DNA of 64,000 nucleotides from Planctomycetota bacterium (GTDB lineage Bacteria > Planctomycetota > UBA1135 > GCA-002686595): the NCBI GenBank assembly GCA_016714045.1, contig JADJNY010000002.1, positions 1 through 64,000 of the forward strand. The letters are read 5' to 3'. Numbering within the stretch: position 1 is the first letter of the stretch; the number at the start of each line of letters is the position of its first letter. Below are positions 15,363-23,854 of the stretch, one piece after another. The position numbers and the translations under genes were made by a program. The notes under the pieces were generated by a model. It did no database searches, was not told the DNA's origin, and saw only the letters and a list, made by a program, of their open reading frames with translations.

Positions 15363-15953
15363 TCAGCGCTTCGACGACGCCTTGCCCTTCTTCGCCGCGG
15401 GTTTCTTGGCCGCGGTCTTCCCCGCCTTCTTCCCCGCACGCTCCGCCTTCTTCCGCGCCGTGTCCGCCGTGATCTCGGCCCGGCTCTTCGGAGTCCTGCT
15501 CGCGAGCACGGCCGAATACTCCGCGACGTACTTCTTCGCCGGCATCCTGCGAATCGCCTGCCCGAGCACGTCGAGCGCCAGGTCGTCGACCTTCTTGAAC
15601 CGGATGCACGCCTTGCCCATGTCGAGCTTCTTCCCCGACTTCTTCCACGCGTCCTGGAACCAGCGCGTGAGCTCGCTCGCGCCTTCGCCGACGTACAAGC
15701 CCATCAGGTATAGCGACATGTGCGACTTCTGCGACGCGAGCCCGCCGAACGGCAGCGGCTGCTTCGGATCGCAGTGGTAGCCCGCCGGGAACGTCGAGTG
15801 CGGGACGTAGTAGCCGATCATCCCGTACTGCATGCCCTCCTCGTAACCGTCGAGGTTGGCCTTGATCACCTTGCGCACGGCCTCGAGCGCGGCGCGGCGG
15901 TCGGCGGGGAGGGAGGCGAGATACTCGGTGACGGTAGTGGCCTTGCTCTGCAT
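15363..15953 (-). CDS. DUF1801 protein with Lys/Ala-rich tail
   Basis: The 196-residue product has a DUF1801 (YdhG-like, frataxin-like fold) domain over residues ~1-135: TVTEYLASLPADRRAALEAV, YEEGMQYGMIGYYVP and GKACIRFKKVDDLALDVL. The last ~35 residues are a basic low-complexity tail (KKAERAGKKAGKTAAKKPAAK) like histone-H1-type or nucleic-acid-binding extensions. The start at 15953 is supported by AAGGAG seven bases upstream. The domain's biochemical role is unknown; the tail suggests contact with nucleic acid, which is an inference. Confidence 0.85.
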   Translation of the reverse strand: MQSKATTVTEYLASLPADRRAALEAVRKVIKANLDGYEEGMQYGMIGYYVPHSTFPAGYHCDPKQPLPFGGLASQKSHMSLYLMGLYVGEGASELTRWFQDAWKKSGKKLDMGKACIRFKKVDDLALDVLGQAIRRMPAKKYVAEYSAVLASRTPKSRAEITADTARKKAERAGKKAGKTAAKKPAAKKGKASSKR

Positions 15954-16023
15954 GTCGATGCTCCTTTTCTCGTCGGGCGCGCCATGGTCGCCGCGTGTGT
16001 TCGAACGCGCAAGCGGCGCGCGC

Positions 16024-17250
16024 TCACGCCGTCGCGACGGCGAGATCCTTCCGCGCGCGACCGACGAGCGCGCGCTTGTAGATGAGGTACGACGACAGGC
16101 ACATGAGCGGGATCACGAGCGCGCCGATCACCGGGATCGGCTGCAGTGCGACGAGGATCCAGCGGATGAAGAAGAGCAGGACGCGCGACACGCAGCCGCG
16201 CACCGGCGGCACATACCCCCGCAACCCGCTGATCAACGTGAGTCGATAGTAGATGACCCCCGGGATCACCCCGACGATCGGGATCGCGCTCAACACGAAC
16301 GAGATCACCAAGGTCTTCGGCAGCCGCGCCGAGAGCGCGTCGAGATACCCCTGGAACTGCGCGTCGCTCGCGAACGTCACCGTCTTGCAGGCCTCGCACG
16401 TCTGCTGGACCTGCTGCCGCTTGAGTCGCGTCGCGCACACCGGGCAGCGCTTGCGGCCGAGCAGGTCGAAGCGCTGGCGCTCGCGGTCCTCGCACACGCC
16501 GGTCTTCGGCGTGCCGAACACGCCGACGGCGCGCGGCGCGGCGACGTCGTGCTTGCACGCGGGACACTGCGTCGCGTGGGGGAGCGTCGGCGTCCCGCAG
16601 CGCGCGCACGGGACCTTCGAGGCCTCTTCGCGCTTCTCGTGCCACCGCTTCACGCCGAAGAGCGCGAGCGCGGTCATCGCCGACAGCACGATCGCCGCGA
16701 CGGGGAACACCACGATGAAGAAGAGGCCGGAGACCGTCCACGTGCTCTCCACCCAGTTCAGGACCGTCTGCAACCCGATGTCGTCCCCGTCGTCGACTTC
16801 GTTGACGATCCACAGCGCTCCGCGCCGCAGCAGCGCCACGAAGTAGGTCCCGACGGCGCAGACGACCGACCAGAGGCTCTCGATGCCGAACCCGTGGCGC
16901 TGGATGTCCTTGATCGTGCTCGCGGTTTCGCCGTCGATCAGCGCGAAGGACACGAGCAGCGACACGCCCGACTTGATCCAGCCGTCCAGGTCCTCCATGA
17001 CCGCGCGCACGTCCGCGTTCTTGGCGGCGAGCGTCTCCCCGACCGCGAGCACGAGCAGGATCAGGAGCGCCGTCCAGCTCTTGAACCACTCGGGCGCGTG
17101 CGCGAGCGCCTGGATGACCTTGCTGTCGGCGAGGAAGGGGACGTGCTCGCCGAACCGCGCCAGCGCCGACGTGAGGAGCGCGGCGAGGAACGGCCGCGCC
17201 GCGAACATCGGGATGCTCGCGAGGGCATAGAGGAAGGAGTGGAGGCTCAT
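16024..17250 (-). CDS. DUF4126-like membrane protein with zinc-ribbon segments
   Basis: The 408-residue product starts at the ATG at 17250, which has GGAG-like context and gives MSLHSFLYALASIPMFAARP. Residues 1-~200 contain several hydrophobic segments in a pattern resembling DUF4126 (RPFLAALLTSALARF, SGVSLLVSFALIDG, FIVVFPVAAIVLSAMTALAL). A cytoplasmic-looking middle part has paired cysteines: CARCGTPTLPHATQCPAC (zinc ribbon) and CPVCATRLKRQQVQQTCEAC (second ribbon). Two or three further membrane segments follow (TLVISFVLSAIPIVGVIPGV, VALQPIPVIGALVIPLMCL). The role is unknown. The fusion of zinc ribbons into such a membrane protein is the notable feature; the DUF4126 assignment is tentative. 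Confidence 0.65.
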   Translation of the reverse strand: MSLHSFLYALASIPMFAARPFLAALLTSALARFGEHVPFLADSKVIQALAHAPEWFKSWTALLILLVLAVGETLAAKNADVRAVMEDLDGWIKSGVSLLVSFALIDGETASTIKDIQRHGFGIESLWSVVCAVGTYFVALLRRGALWIVNEVDDGDDIGLQTVLNWVESTWTVSGLFFIVVFPVAAIVLSAMTALALFGVKRWHEKREEASKVPCARCGTPTLPHATQCPACKHDVAAPRAVGVFGTPKTGVCEDRERQRFDLLGRKRCPVCATRLKRQQVQQTCEACKTVTFASDAQFQGYLDALSARLPKTLVISFVLSAIPIVGVIPGVIYYRLTLISGLRGYVPPVRGCVSRVLLFFIRWILVALQPIPVIGALVIPLMCLSSYLIYKRALVGRARKDLAVATA

Positions 17251-17375
17251 GGGCGGGCGGAGTCTAGCCTCGTCGGCGCGCAAGCGGATGCTCCCACGCG
17301 CTCCGCCTCGAAGCGTGCTGACTGAGGACGAATCGGCTCGAATCGGCGCTCAGCCCGTCCCGCACGTGCTCCCGA

Positions 17376-18104
17376 TCAGCCGCCGCTCTTCCAGCTCGCC
17401 TCGTAGAGCGCCTGCGCCTCGTCGACGGGCTTCGCGGCGATCTCGAGCGTCGGCGTCTCGCGGCGTTCGCGAATGCGCGTCGTGATGTCGAGCCCGCGTG
17501 CTCCGCTCGGACCGGCGAGGAAGCCGTGGACGTAGTTGCGCTCGAGGCTGACGAGGTTCGTTCCGCCCGGTCGCAGGAACGCCTCGCACGTCCGGCGGAC
17601 GCGGAACGTGCCGCGGGCTTCGTAGTCGCGCTCGCCGACGAGCTCGTAGTTGCGGATGCGCACGTCGCCCTCGAGGACGAGCGTGACGACGTTGCCGTAG
17701 AGGTGCGGGTGCTCGCGGATCGCCGCGCCGGGTGCGAGCTTCCAATGGAGCATCGTGAACGGAGCGCCGCCCTCGTGGAACCCGAGCGAGTAGCCGGGCG
17801 TCGCCTGTTCCTTCATCGCGGGCACGGGCACGCCCGCCAGCCGGACCGCGAGCCCGGCGAGCGCGTGCAGGTACCGATCCTGCCCGACCGCGGAGCGGTC
17901 CCCGACGAGGCGGCTCGCGAGCGCGTTGCCGCGCGTGAGGAAACCGGCGAGGTCGAGCGGCGTCGCCTCGGCGTCCTCGTCGGCGTCACCCAACTCGACG
18001 GGCCGGCGCGCGATCGTTCCGAGGGCGAGCGCTCCCGCGGCCGCGGCGAGGAGCTGGCGCCGGTGGGGGAGCGCGAGGAAGCGGGGCATGGGGTTCGGGA
18101 GCAT
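17376..18104 (-). CDS. Exported cupin-fold protein, possibly metal-dependent
   Basis: The 242-residue product begins with an RR-containing hydrophobic N terminus (LPHRRQLLAAAAGALALG) consistent with Sec or Tat export. A cupin barrel follows: motif 1 is REHPHLYGNVVTLVLEGDVRIR (two His of a metal site) and motif 2 is LVSLERNYVHGFLAGPSG (third His). The three-His arrangement and the RNYVHGF segment recall thiol-dioxygenase-like cupins, but overall similarity is not strong enough to name an activity. It is divergent from the extradiol-type dioxygenase gene at 18596, with repeat copy 2 in between. Confidence 0.6.
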   Translation of the reverse strand: MLPNPMPRFLALPHRRQLLAAAAGALALGTIARRPVELGDADEDAEATPLDLAGFLTRGNALASRLVGDRSAVGQDRYLHALAGLAVRLAGVPVPAMKEQATPGYSLGFHEGGAPFTMLHWKLAPGAAIREHPHLYGNVVTLVLEGDVRIRNYELVGERDYEARGTFRVRRTCEAFLRPGGTNLVSLERNYVHGFLAGPSGARGLDITTRIRERRETPTLEIAAKPVDEAQALYEASWKSGG

Positions 18105-18370
18105 GGCGGGAGCCTCGGGGCGCGACGTCGGGGTCGTGAGCGCGTGACGCGCTCATGCTCAGGCGGCGGGCCGCCCGCGCGGGCACGGTCGCGCCGGCTT
18201 TTTCGCCGGGCGAGGAAGAACCCAGACGGCACGGACTCGACGAGTCAACCCAACGCCATCGGCCTGCCCGCGCCGCTCGGCGCGTTCACCATCGCACTCG
18301 AGTCCTTCAGGCCGTTCTTCCTGCGCGCCGTCCCCGCGTCGCGCGCCCAACCTCTCCCTGCCGCGCACCC

Positions 18371-18519
18371 GATGTTGAGAGCCTCTAGAACCCCGCGCGA
18401 GCACGCGGCTAGTCCTCCGGCCCGTGCTCGTGCGGGGTCCGGAATGCGAAGCCGCCAATGTGCTCCGTTGCGTCCCTTCCCCCTTGATCGCCCCATCCGG
18501 CAATCGCGTCCCGACCGAC
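18371..18519 (+). repeat. Interspersed hairpin repeat, copy 2
   Basis: Same element as copy 1, in the intergenic region between two divergent genes (18105-18595). Arms 18390-18412 and 18417-18438 flank the constant TCCT loop (18413-18416). The lower stem is fully complementary with changed bases (CGAGC against GCTCG, where copy 1 has CAAGC against GCTTG), while the upper stem has a bulge and a mismatch. The conserved CGTTGCGTCCCTTCCCCC and the CATCCGGCAAT tail are present. The second small hairpin has decayed. It is the most diverged of the four copies. Confidence 0.8.
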
Positions 18520-18595
18520 ACTACTCCCAACCACTCGCGCCGCCAGCACCACGCGCGCTGACCACGCGCACACCGCGCTAAGCTCAACCACCACC

Positions 18596-19486
18596 ATGAA
18601 CCTGCCCGAACCGAAACCGTGGACCCGTCGCGAAGCGCTCATCGCGCTCAGCGCGCTGGCCTGCGCGCGCCCGAGCGCCAAGGAAGGCAAAGTGAGCTCG
18701 AAACCCACCCAGGCGACGCTCCCGACCGTCTTCGTCTCGCACGGAGCCCCGAGCCTGATCCTCGAGGACGCCCCCGTGCGCGCCTTCCTCACCGGCCTCG
18801 CGCAAGCTCTCCCGCGTCCACGCGCGATCCTTTGCATCTCGGCCCACTGGACCACCCGCTCGCCGCGCGTCGACGTCTCGACTGCGCCAGAGACGATCCA
18901 CGACTTCGGCGGCTTCCCCGACGAGCTCTACCGCATGCGCTACGCCGCGCCCGGCTCGCCCGAGCTCGCGAACGACATCGTCGCTCGGCTCGCGTCCTCC
19001 GGCGTCACCGCGGAGACGAGCACGCGCGGCCTCGACCACGGCGCGTGGGTGCCGCTGAAGCTCATGTACCCCGCCGCCGACATCCCCGTCGTGCAGCTCG
19101 CGCTGCAGCCGCACCTCGGCGCCGCGCACCACGTGGCGCTCGGGCGCGCGATCGAGGGCCTGCGGAAGGAAGGCGTGCTCGTGCTCGGCAGCGGCGGCGC
19201 GACGCACAACCTCGGACAACTCGGCGAAGGTGATCGTCCGCCGGGTTGGGCGCGCGCGTTCGACGAGTGGCTCGTCGAGCGCGCCGAACGCGGCGACGAG
19301 AGCGAGCTCGTCGCGTACCGCTCGCTCGCGCCGGAGGCCGCGCGCAACCATCCGACGGAAGAGCACCTGTTCCCGCTGCACGCGGCGTTCGGAGCGGCGG
19401 GAGCGGGCGCGCACGGGCGAGCGCTGCACCGCAGCTTCACGTACGCGTCCCTGTCGATGACCGCGTTCCGTTTCGACGGAGCCTGA
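18596..19486 (+). CDS. LigB-type class III extradiol dioxygenase family protein with export signal
   Basis: The 296-residue product has the family body of YgiD/4,5-DOPA extradiol dioxygenase proteins: VFVSHGAPSLILED (first metal His), ILCISAHWTTRSP (second His region), DFGGFPDELYRMRYAAPGSP, TRGLDHGAWVPLKLMYP (conserved His) and VLGSGGATHNLGQL. Such enzymes bind Fe(II) or Zn and open catechol-type rings, though the natural substrate of this branch is uncertain. Unusually for the family, a signal-like N terminus precedes the domain (WTRREALIALSALACARPSA, RR pair, hydrophobic core, Cys), suggesting export or lipid anchoring. Confidence 0.85.
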   Translation: MNLPEPKPWTRREALIALSALACARPSAKEGKVSSKPTQATLPTVFVSHGAPSLILEDAPVRAFLTGLAQALPRPRAILCISAHWTTRSPRVDVSTAPETIHDFGGFPDELYRMRYAAPGSPELANDIVARLASSGVTAETSTRGLDHGAWVPLKLMYPAADIPVVQLALQPHLGAAHHVALGRAIEGLRKEGVLVLGSGGATHNLGQLGEGDRPPGWARAFDEWLVERAERGDESELVAYRSLAPEAARNHPTEEHLFPLHAAFGAAGAGAHGRALHRSFTYASLSMTAFRFDGA

Positions 19487-19527
19487 GGCGTCGCGCGCGG
19501 CCTCGAGCGGTCGGTCGGTCGCCCCCG

Positions 19528-20277
19528 TCAGGCCTCGAGCTTCTTCCCGAGCTGCCAGGCGAGCTGGTCGAGCTGGCGGCGCAGTCGGCTGACCTGGCCT
19601 TCGAGCTCCGCCATGCGCTTCTCCTGCTCCTCGACCTTCTCCTCGAGCGGGCCGACGCGCGGATCGCGCGCGGGTTGCGCGGGCGCCGAGACGTAGGCCG
19701 CGGTTGGCGTCGAGGCGATCGGCGCGCTCGACGTCGTCGGCAGGCGCACGGGCGCGCTCGCGACGGCGTTCAACGGATGCGCGTCCGGCGCGAGCTTCTG
19801 CGCGTAGCGTTCGGCGCGCGTGCCCGGCATCGGGTCGAGGCGCACGACGAGGCCGCTCTCGAGCATCGGGCGCAGGATCTCGGTCAGGCGCTCGAGCGTC
19901 TCGCACGGCGTCATGCGCGCGACGCGGCCGCGCAGCTCGCCCGGCGCCTGCGGCCCGCGCAGCATGAGCTCGGCGAGCAGCGCCACCTGCGGCGTCTCGA
20001 GCTTGAGCAGCGCGTGCGCGTTGTGCCGGAACTTCTCGACGCGGCTTCCTATCGGATGGACCGAACCGACGAGCCCGCGCCGGATCAGCTTCTGGATCGC
20101 GACGTTCGTCTCGCCCTCCATCAGGTCGAGCACGGGGTCGCGGTTGTTCTTCTGGTTCGCGCCGAGCGTCACCGAGTTGAGCGTCAACGGATACGCATCG
20201 GGCGTGGTGAGCTCCTTCTCGATGAGCACGCCGAGGACCCGGGCTTCGAGCGGTTCGATTTGGAATTCGAGCGTCAT
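19528..20277 (-). CDS. yceH: YceH family (DUF480) protein
   Basis: The 249-residue product starts at the ATG at 20277 (MTLEFQIEPLEARVLGVLIE). The YceH fold, two winged-helix domains, is recognised by EKELTTPDAYPLTLNSVTLGANQKNNRDPV, seen here as the segments ELTTPDAYPLTLNS and CNQKSNRDP-like ANQKNNRDPV, plus RVEKFRHNAHALLKL and VALLAELMLRGPQAPGELR. The C terminus adds a Pro/Ala linker and a coiled coil (EKVEEQEKRMAELEGQVSRL), as in many family members. The molecular role is not established. It is convergent with the dioxygenase gene, 41 bases apart. Confidence 0.92.
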   Translation of the reverse strand: MTLEFQIEPLEARVLGVLIEKELTTPDAYPLTLNSVTLGANQKNNRDPVLDLMEGETNVAIQKLIRRGLVGSVHPIGSRVEKFRHNAHALLKLETPQVALLAELMLRGPQAPGELRGRVARMTPCETLERLTEILRPMLESGLVVRLDPMPGTRAERYAQKLAPDAHPLNAVASAPVRLPTTSSAPIASTPTAAYVSAPAQPARDPRVGPLEEKVEEQEKRMAELEGQVSRLRRQLDQLAWQLGKKLEA

Positions 20278-20370
20278 GGCGCGTGGATTGTGCGCGTCCA
20301 CGGCACGCGAGGCAATGCAGCGCCGGTGATCGCGGCGTGTGCCCGTGCAGGCGAGCACCACCCTGCTCGT

Positions 20371-20664
20371 TCAAGGACCTGCGAGAGCGTCGATCTCCCG
20401 CGCGAGGTCGAAATCGCGCTGCGTGAGGCCGCCGGCGTCGTGGCTCGTGAGCTCGATCACGACCTTCGACCACGAATTCGACCAGTCGGGGTGGTGGTTC
20501 GCCTTCTCCGCGAGCAGCGCGACGCGCGTCATGAACGCGAAGGCCTCCGAGAAGTCTCGGAACGCGAACTCGCGCCGCAGGCGCGTGTCGACGCGTGTCC
20601 AGGCGGGGACCGCCGCCATCGATTGGGCAATGGCCGTGGCATCGAGGACGGGGATGGTGTGCAC
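20371..20664 (-). CDS. 4a-hydroxytetrahydrobiopterin dehydratase
   Basis: The 97-residue product is the usual length of the PCD/DCoH family. The active-site block KANHHPDWSNSWSKVVIELT with its His-His-Pro and the downstream SHDAGGLTQRDFDLAREID are intact. The enzyme recycles 4a-hydroxy-tetrahydropterin formed by aromatic amino-acid hydroxylases, or acts in pterin cofactor metabolism. I place the start at the GTG at 20664, which fits family length; no clear ribosome site supports it, and the frame stays open upstream. No hydroxylase gene is adjacent. Confidence 0.85.
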   Translation of the reverse strand: MHTIPVLDATAIAQSMAAVPAWTRVDTRLRREFAFRDFSEAFAFMTRVALLAEKANHHPDWSNSWSKVVIELTSHDAGGLTQRDFDLAREIDALAGP

Positions 20665-20845
20665 ACACTGAGAGTAGCAGCAGAAACCGTCCCGTCGCTC
20701 GCGGGCGTCACGAGGTTGCCCACCGTGGAAAAAAGTCGGGCCTCTCCCGTGCCACCACTCCATGCCGCCGGTAAGGTCGGCCCCGGCCTTCGCGGCGATC
20801 CCGCGGCCACCACCAACGACCCCGAGCTCTGCAAGGAGGCCAGCC

Positions 20846-22048
20846 ATGAGTCCGGACCTCCACTACATCCTCCTGCTCTTCGGGCTCTTCGTGGTGCCGA
20901 GGCTGCTGGTGCGACTGCGCATCCCGAGTGCCGTGACGAGCCTGGGTCTTGGCATGCTCGCCGGAGCGCTCGGGTTCTTCCACGACGACTCGACGATCGG
21001 GTTGCTCAGCACCTTCGGAATCGTGGCGCTCTTCCTGTCGGCTGGCCTCGAACTCGACCTCCAGGAACTCAAACGCGGGGCCTTCCTCCTGTCCGTACAT
21101 CTGGGGCTACTGCTCCTCGGCGTGTTCCTGGTCGCGTGGGCGTTCACGGAGTGGTTCCGGCTGGAGTTTCGGCCCTCGTTGATCATCGCCTTGGCTCTTC
21201 TCTCGCCGTCCACGGGGTTCATCCTCGACTCGCTCGGGGGCTGGAACTTCACGCAACGCGAGGCCGCTTGGGTGCGCTCGATGGCGCTCGCCGCAGAGCT
21301 CCTCGCACTTGCCGCGCTGTTCGGAGTGACCCAATCGACCTCCACCCAGACGTTCGTCCTCTCGACCCTGTGTCTCGTGGGGCTGGTCGTGGCCATACCG
21401 CCACTCTTCCGGTTCTTCGCCGTGCACATCGCTCCCTATGCGCCTCGCACGGAGTTCGCCTTTCTCCTCATGACCGCCGTCGTCTGCGCGTTCGTGACCC
21501 GCAAGCTCGGCGTGTACTACCTCGTCGGGGCCTTCCTCGTGGGAGTCGTCGCGCGGCGCTTTCGAGAGCGCTTGCCTGACCTCTCGTCTCAACGGATCCT
21601 GCACGCAGTCGAAGACTTCGGCATGGTCTTCACTCCCTTCTACTTCTTCGCGGCCGGTCTGAAGTTGAAGCCCCAGGAGCTCGGCTGGGATGCCTTGGCC
21701 TGTGCTGCTGTCTTCCTCGCGATCCTCCTCCCTGCGCGCGTGTTCCAGGTCGCTGCGCTCCAGCGCTACTTCCTCACCGAGACCCTCACGGCGGGGCTGC
21801 GACTGGGTGTTGCGACGCTGCCCACGCTCGTCTTCGCGCTCGTGCTCACGGGCATCCTCAGGGAGTCGTACGCGGTCCCCGAAGCGCTCCTCGGCGGGAT
21901 TGTCATCTACACCCTCGTCGTGACGCTCTTGCCCGGCTTCCTGGTCGCAAAGCGAGGGGGAGCCGACGACACTCCGAGAGACGGAGCCCTTGGCGAGTCG
22001 GCCCGTTCGACGTTCGAGCCCGCTGAACAGCTCGTGGCAAAGACATGA
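20846..22048 (+). CDS. CPA2-type cation:proton antiporter
   Basis: The 400-residue integral membrane protein starts at the ATG at 20846, preceded by AAGGAGG at ideal spacing. About twelve hydrophobic segments form the Na+/H+ exchanger (KefB/CPA2-like) domain: GIVALFLSAGLELDLQEL, LLSPSTGFILDSLGG (discontinuous-helix region), YLVGAFLVGVVARRF and GMVFTPFYFFAAGLKL. There is no C-terminal TrkA-N domain. Its stop overlaps the next gene's start (ATGA), so it is translationally coupled to the GH15 and trehalose genes, suggesting a shared role in osmotic or ionic stress. Codon use here looks somewhat less GC3-biased than in the flanking genes. Confidence 0.88.
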   Translation: MSPDLHYILLLFGLFVVPRLLVRLRIPSAVTSLGLGMLAGALGFFHDDSTIGLLSTFGIVALFLSAGLELDLQELKRGAFLLSVHLGLLLLGVFLVAWAFTEWFRLEFRPSLIIALALLSPSTGFILDSLGGWNFTQREAAWVRSMALAAELLALAALFGVTQSTSTQTFVLSTLCLVGLVVAIPPLFRFFAVHIAPYAPRTEFAFLLMTAVVCAFVTRKLGVYYLVGAFLVGVVARRFRERLPDLSSQRILHAVEDFGMVFTPFYFFAAGLKLKPQELGWDALACAAVFLAILLPARVFQVAALQRYFLTETLTAGLRLGVATLPTLVFALVLTGILRESYAVPEALLGGIVIYTLVVTLLPGFLVAKRGGADDTPRDGALGESARSTFEPAEQLVAKT

Positions 22049-23853
22049 AGAAGCACGAACAGACTATTCCTTTGCTCGATCACGCCGCCATCGGCAACGG
22101 ACGAGTACTCGCGCTCGTCGCGCCGTCCAGCGCGATCGACTGGTTGTGTCTTCCCCGGTTCGATTCGCCCTCCGTCTTCGCGCGGTTGCTCGATCGCGAG
22201 CGCGGCGGAACCTTCCGCTTTCTTGCGCGCGGCGCGGAACTCGAGGGGGATTGCGCGTACGTTGCGAACACGAACGTGACCCGGACGGAGTTCCGAACGG
22301 CCGAGGGGACGTTCGAGGTGTTCGACTTCGCGCCGCGACTCCCGCGCGGTCTCGACGTCGAAGTGCCGATCGAGATCACGCGCCTCGTCGTCCCGATCTC
22401 CGGTTCACCGGTCCTCGAGGTCGACTTCGACCCGCGCCCTGACTATGCGCGCGCAAACGTGGAGCTCGTCCAGAGCACGCGAGGGATCGAGGTTCGCGGC
22501 GGTCCCGCGCCCTTGATGCTCTACACGAACTTGCCTGCGCCCTATGTCATGGAACGGCGAGGCTTCGTCCTCGCCCAGCCTCTCTACTTCGTGCTCACGC
22601 ACGGGCACCGCGACGATGCGCCGACGCTCGCGAGCGTTCGCCAGGACCTCGAACAGACCGTACTGGGCTGGCGCGCGTGGGCGAAGACGTGCGCGTTGCC
22701 CATGTTCGCAGCGGACGACGTACTGCGCTCCGCGCTTTGCTTGAAGCTCCACGCCTGTCACGACACGGGCGCGATCATCGCAGCGGCGACGACGAGCATT
22801 CCCGAAGCGCTCGGCACCGAACGCACGTGGGACTACCGGTACTGCTGGCTGCGCGACGCCGCGTTCGTGGTCGAAGCCCTGCGCAGGCTCTCGCACCTCA
22901 CGGAGGGCGAACGCTTCATGCGTTTCATCCGAGACGTCGTCGAGAGTGGTCCGCTACAGCCTTTGTACGGCCTTGGCGGCGAGCGCGAGATCCCCGAGCG
23001 CGTGCTCGGCCACCTCGCTGGTTTCGCGGGCAACGGACCCGTGCGTATCGGGAACGCGGCCGCGCTCCAGGTGCAGAACGACTTGATGGGCGAGGTCGTT
23101 CTCTGCCTCGAGACCCTCCTCTCCGACCCGCGCATCGTCCACGAATTGCCGCGTTCCTTCTTCCCAACGCTCCGCAAGATGGTTGAGCAGGCGCTCTCCG
23201 TCGCCCGTGAGCCCGATACGGGAATCTGGGAGTACCGCGCGCAACCGCGGCACTACACGTTCTCACGGGCGATGTGTTGGGCCGCCGCGCACCGCGGAGC
23301 CGTCGTGGCCAGCCGGTTCGGAGAGCGCGAACTCGCGAAGACGTGGGAGCAAGATGCCGTTCTCCTGCGCGGCGAAGTGCTGGAGCAGGGCTTCAACCGC
23401 GAGCTCGGCTTCTTCACGCAGGCGCTCGGCGGCAAGAACCCGGATGCGTCGAACCTGCTGCTTCCCAGCCTCGGGCTGATCGACGCGCGCGATCCGCGCT
23501 TCGTCTCGACCGTCGACGCGTACGCCGAGCGCCTCGTGGTGAACGGGATGATGCTCCGGTATCGGCACGACGACGACTTCGGCGCGACGACGAGCGCGTT
23601 CACGATCTGCTCGTTCTGGTGGGCGGAAGCGCTGGCGCTCATGGGGCGGCTCGACGATGCGATCGACGTGTTCCAACGCGTCGTCGCGCACCAGAATCCG
23701 CTGGGGCTCTTCTCCGAGGACGTCGACCCGGCGTCCGGCCGGCTGCTCGGCAACTTCCCGCAGGCGTATACGCACGTCGGCCTGGTACACGCAGCGATGA
23801 CGATCGGCGAACTGTTGGACGCACGCGACGGCCGCGTGCGCGCGTGGGCGTGA
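22045..23853 (+). CDS. Glycoside hydrolase family 15 protein (trehalase/glucoamylase-like)
   Basis: The 602-residue product has the GH15 layout: N-terminal beta-sandwich (DHAAIGNGRVLALVAPSSAIDWLCLPRFDSPSVFARLLD, in part) followed by an (alpha/alpha)6 barrel. Catalytic-site segments are RTWDYRYCWLRDAAFVVEAL and TGIWEYRAQPRHYTFSRAMC, with the general acid/base Glu expected in the IWEYR motif. Bacterial GH15 proteins next to otsA/otsB are often trehalases or glucan hydrolases; trehalase is the best guess from context. The start overlaps the antiporter stop by four bases and the stop is one base before the next start. Confidence 0.9.
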   Translation: MKKHEQTIPLLDHAAIGNGRVLALVAPSSAIDWLCLPRFDSPSVFARLLDRERGGTFRFLARGAELEGDCAYVANTNVTRTEFRTAEGTFEVFDFAPRLPRGLDVEVPIEITRLVVPISGSPVLEVDFDPRPDYARANVELVQSTRGIEVRGGPAPLMLYTNLPAPYVMERRGFVLAQPLYFVLTHGHRDDAPTLASVRQDLEQTVLGWRAWAKTCALPMFAADDVLRSALCLKLHACHDTGAIIAAATTSIPEALGTERTWDYRYCWLRDAAFVVEALRRLSHLTEGERFMRFIRDVVESGPLQPLYGLGGEREIPERVLGHLAGFAGNGPVRIGNAAALQVQNDLMGEVVLCLETLLSDPRIVHELPRSFFPTLRKMVEQALSVAREPDTGIWEYRAQPRHYTFSRAMCWAAAHRGAVVASRFGERELAKTWEQDAVLLRGEVLEQGFNRELGFFTQALGGKNPDASNLLLPSLGLIDARDPRFVSTVDAYAERLVVNGMMLRYRHDDDFGATTSAFTICSFWWAEALALMGRLDDAIDVFQRVVAHQNPLGLFSEDVDPASGRLLGNFPQAYTHVGLVHAAMTIGELLDARDGRVRAWA

Positions 23854-23854
23854 C

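Noticed and set aside
18245..18496. Short minus-strand open frames that recur in the hairpin repeats (also at 15106-15323 and 37953-38168)
   Set aside because: The peptides look alike only because the repeat DNA is alike. Substitutions preserve base pairing rather than amino acids, and frame position varies among copies.
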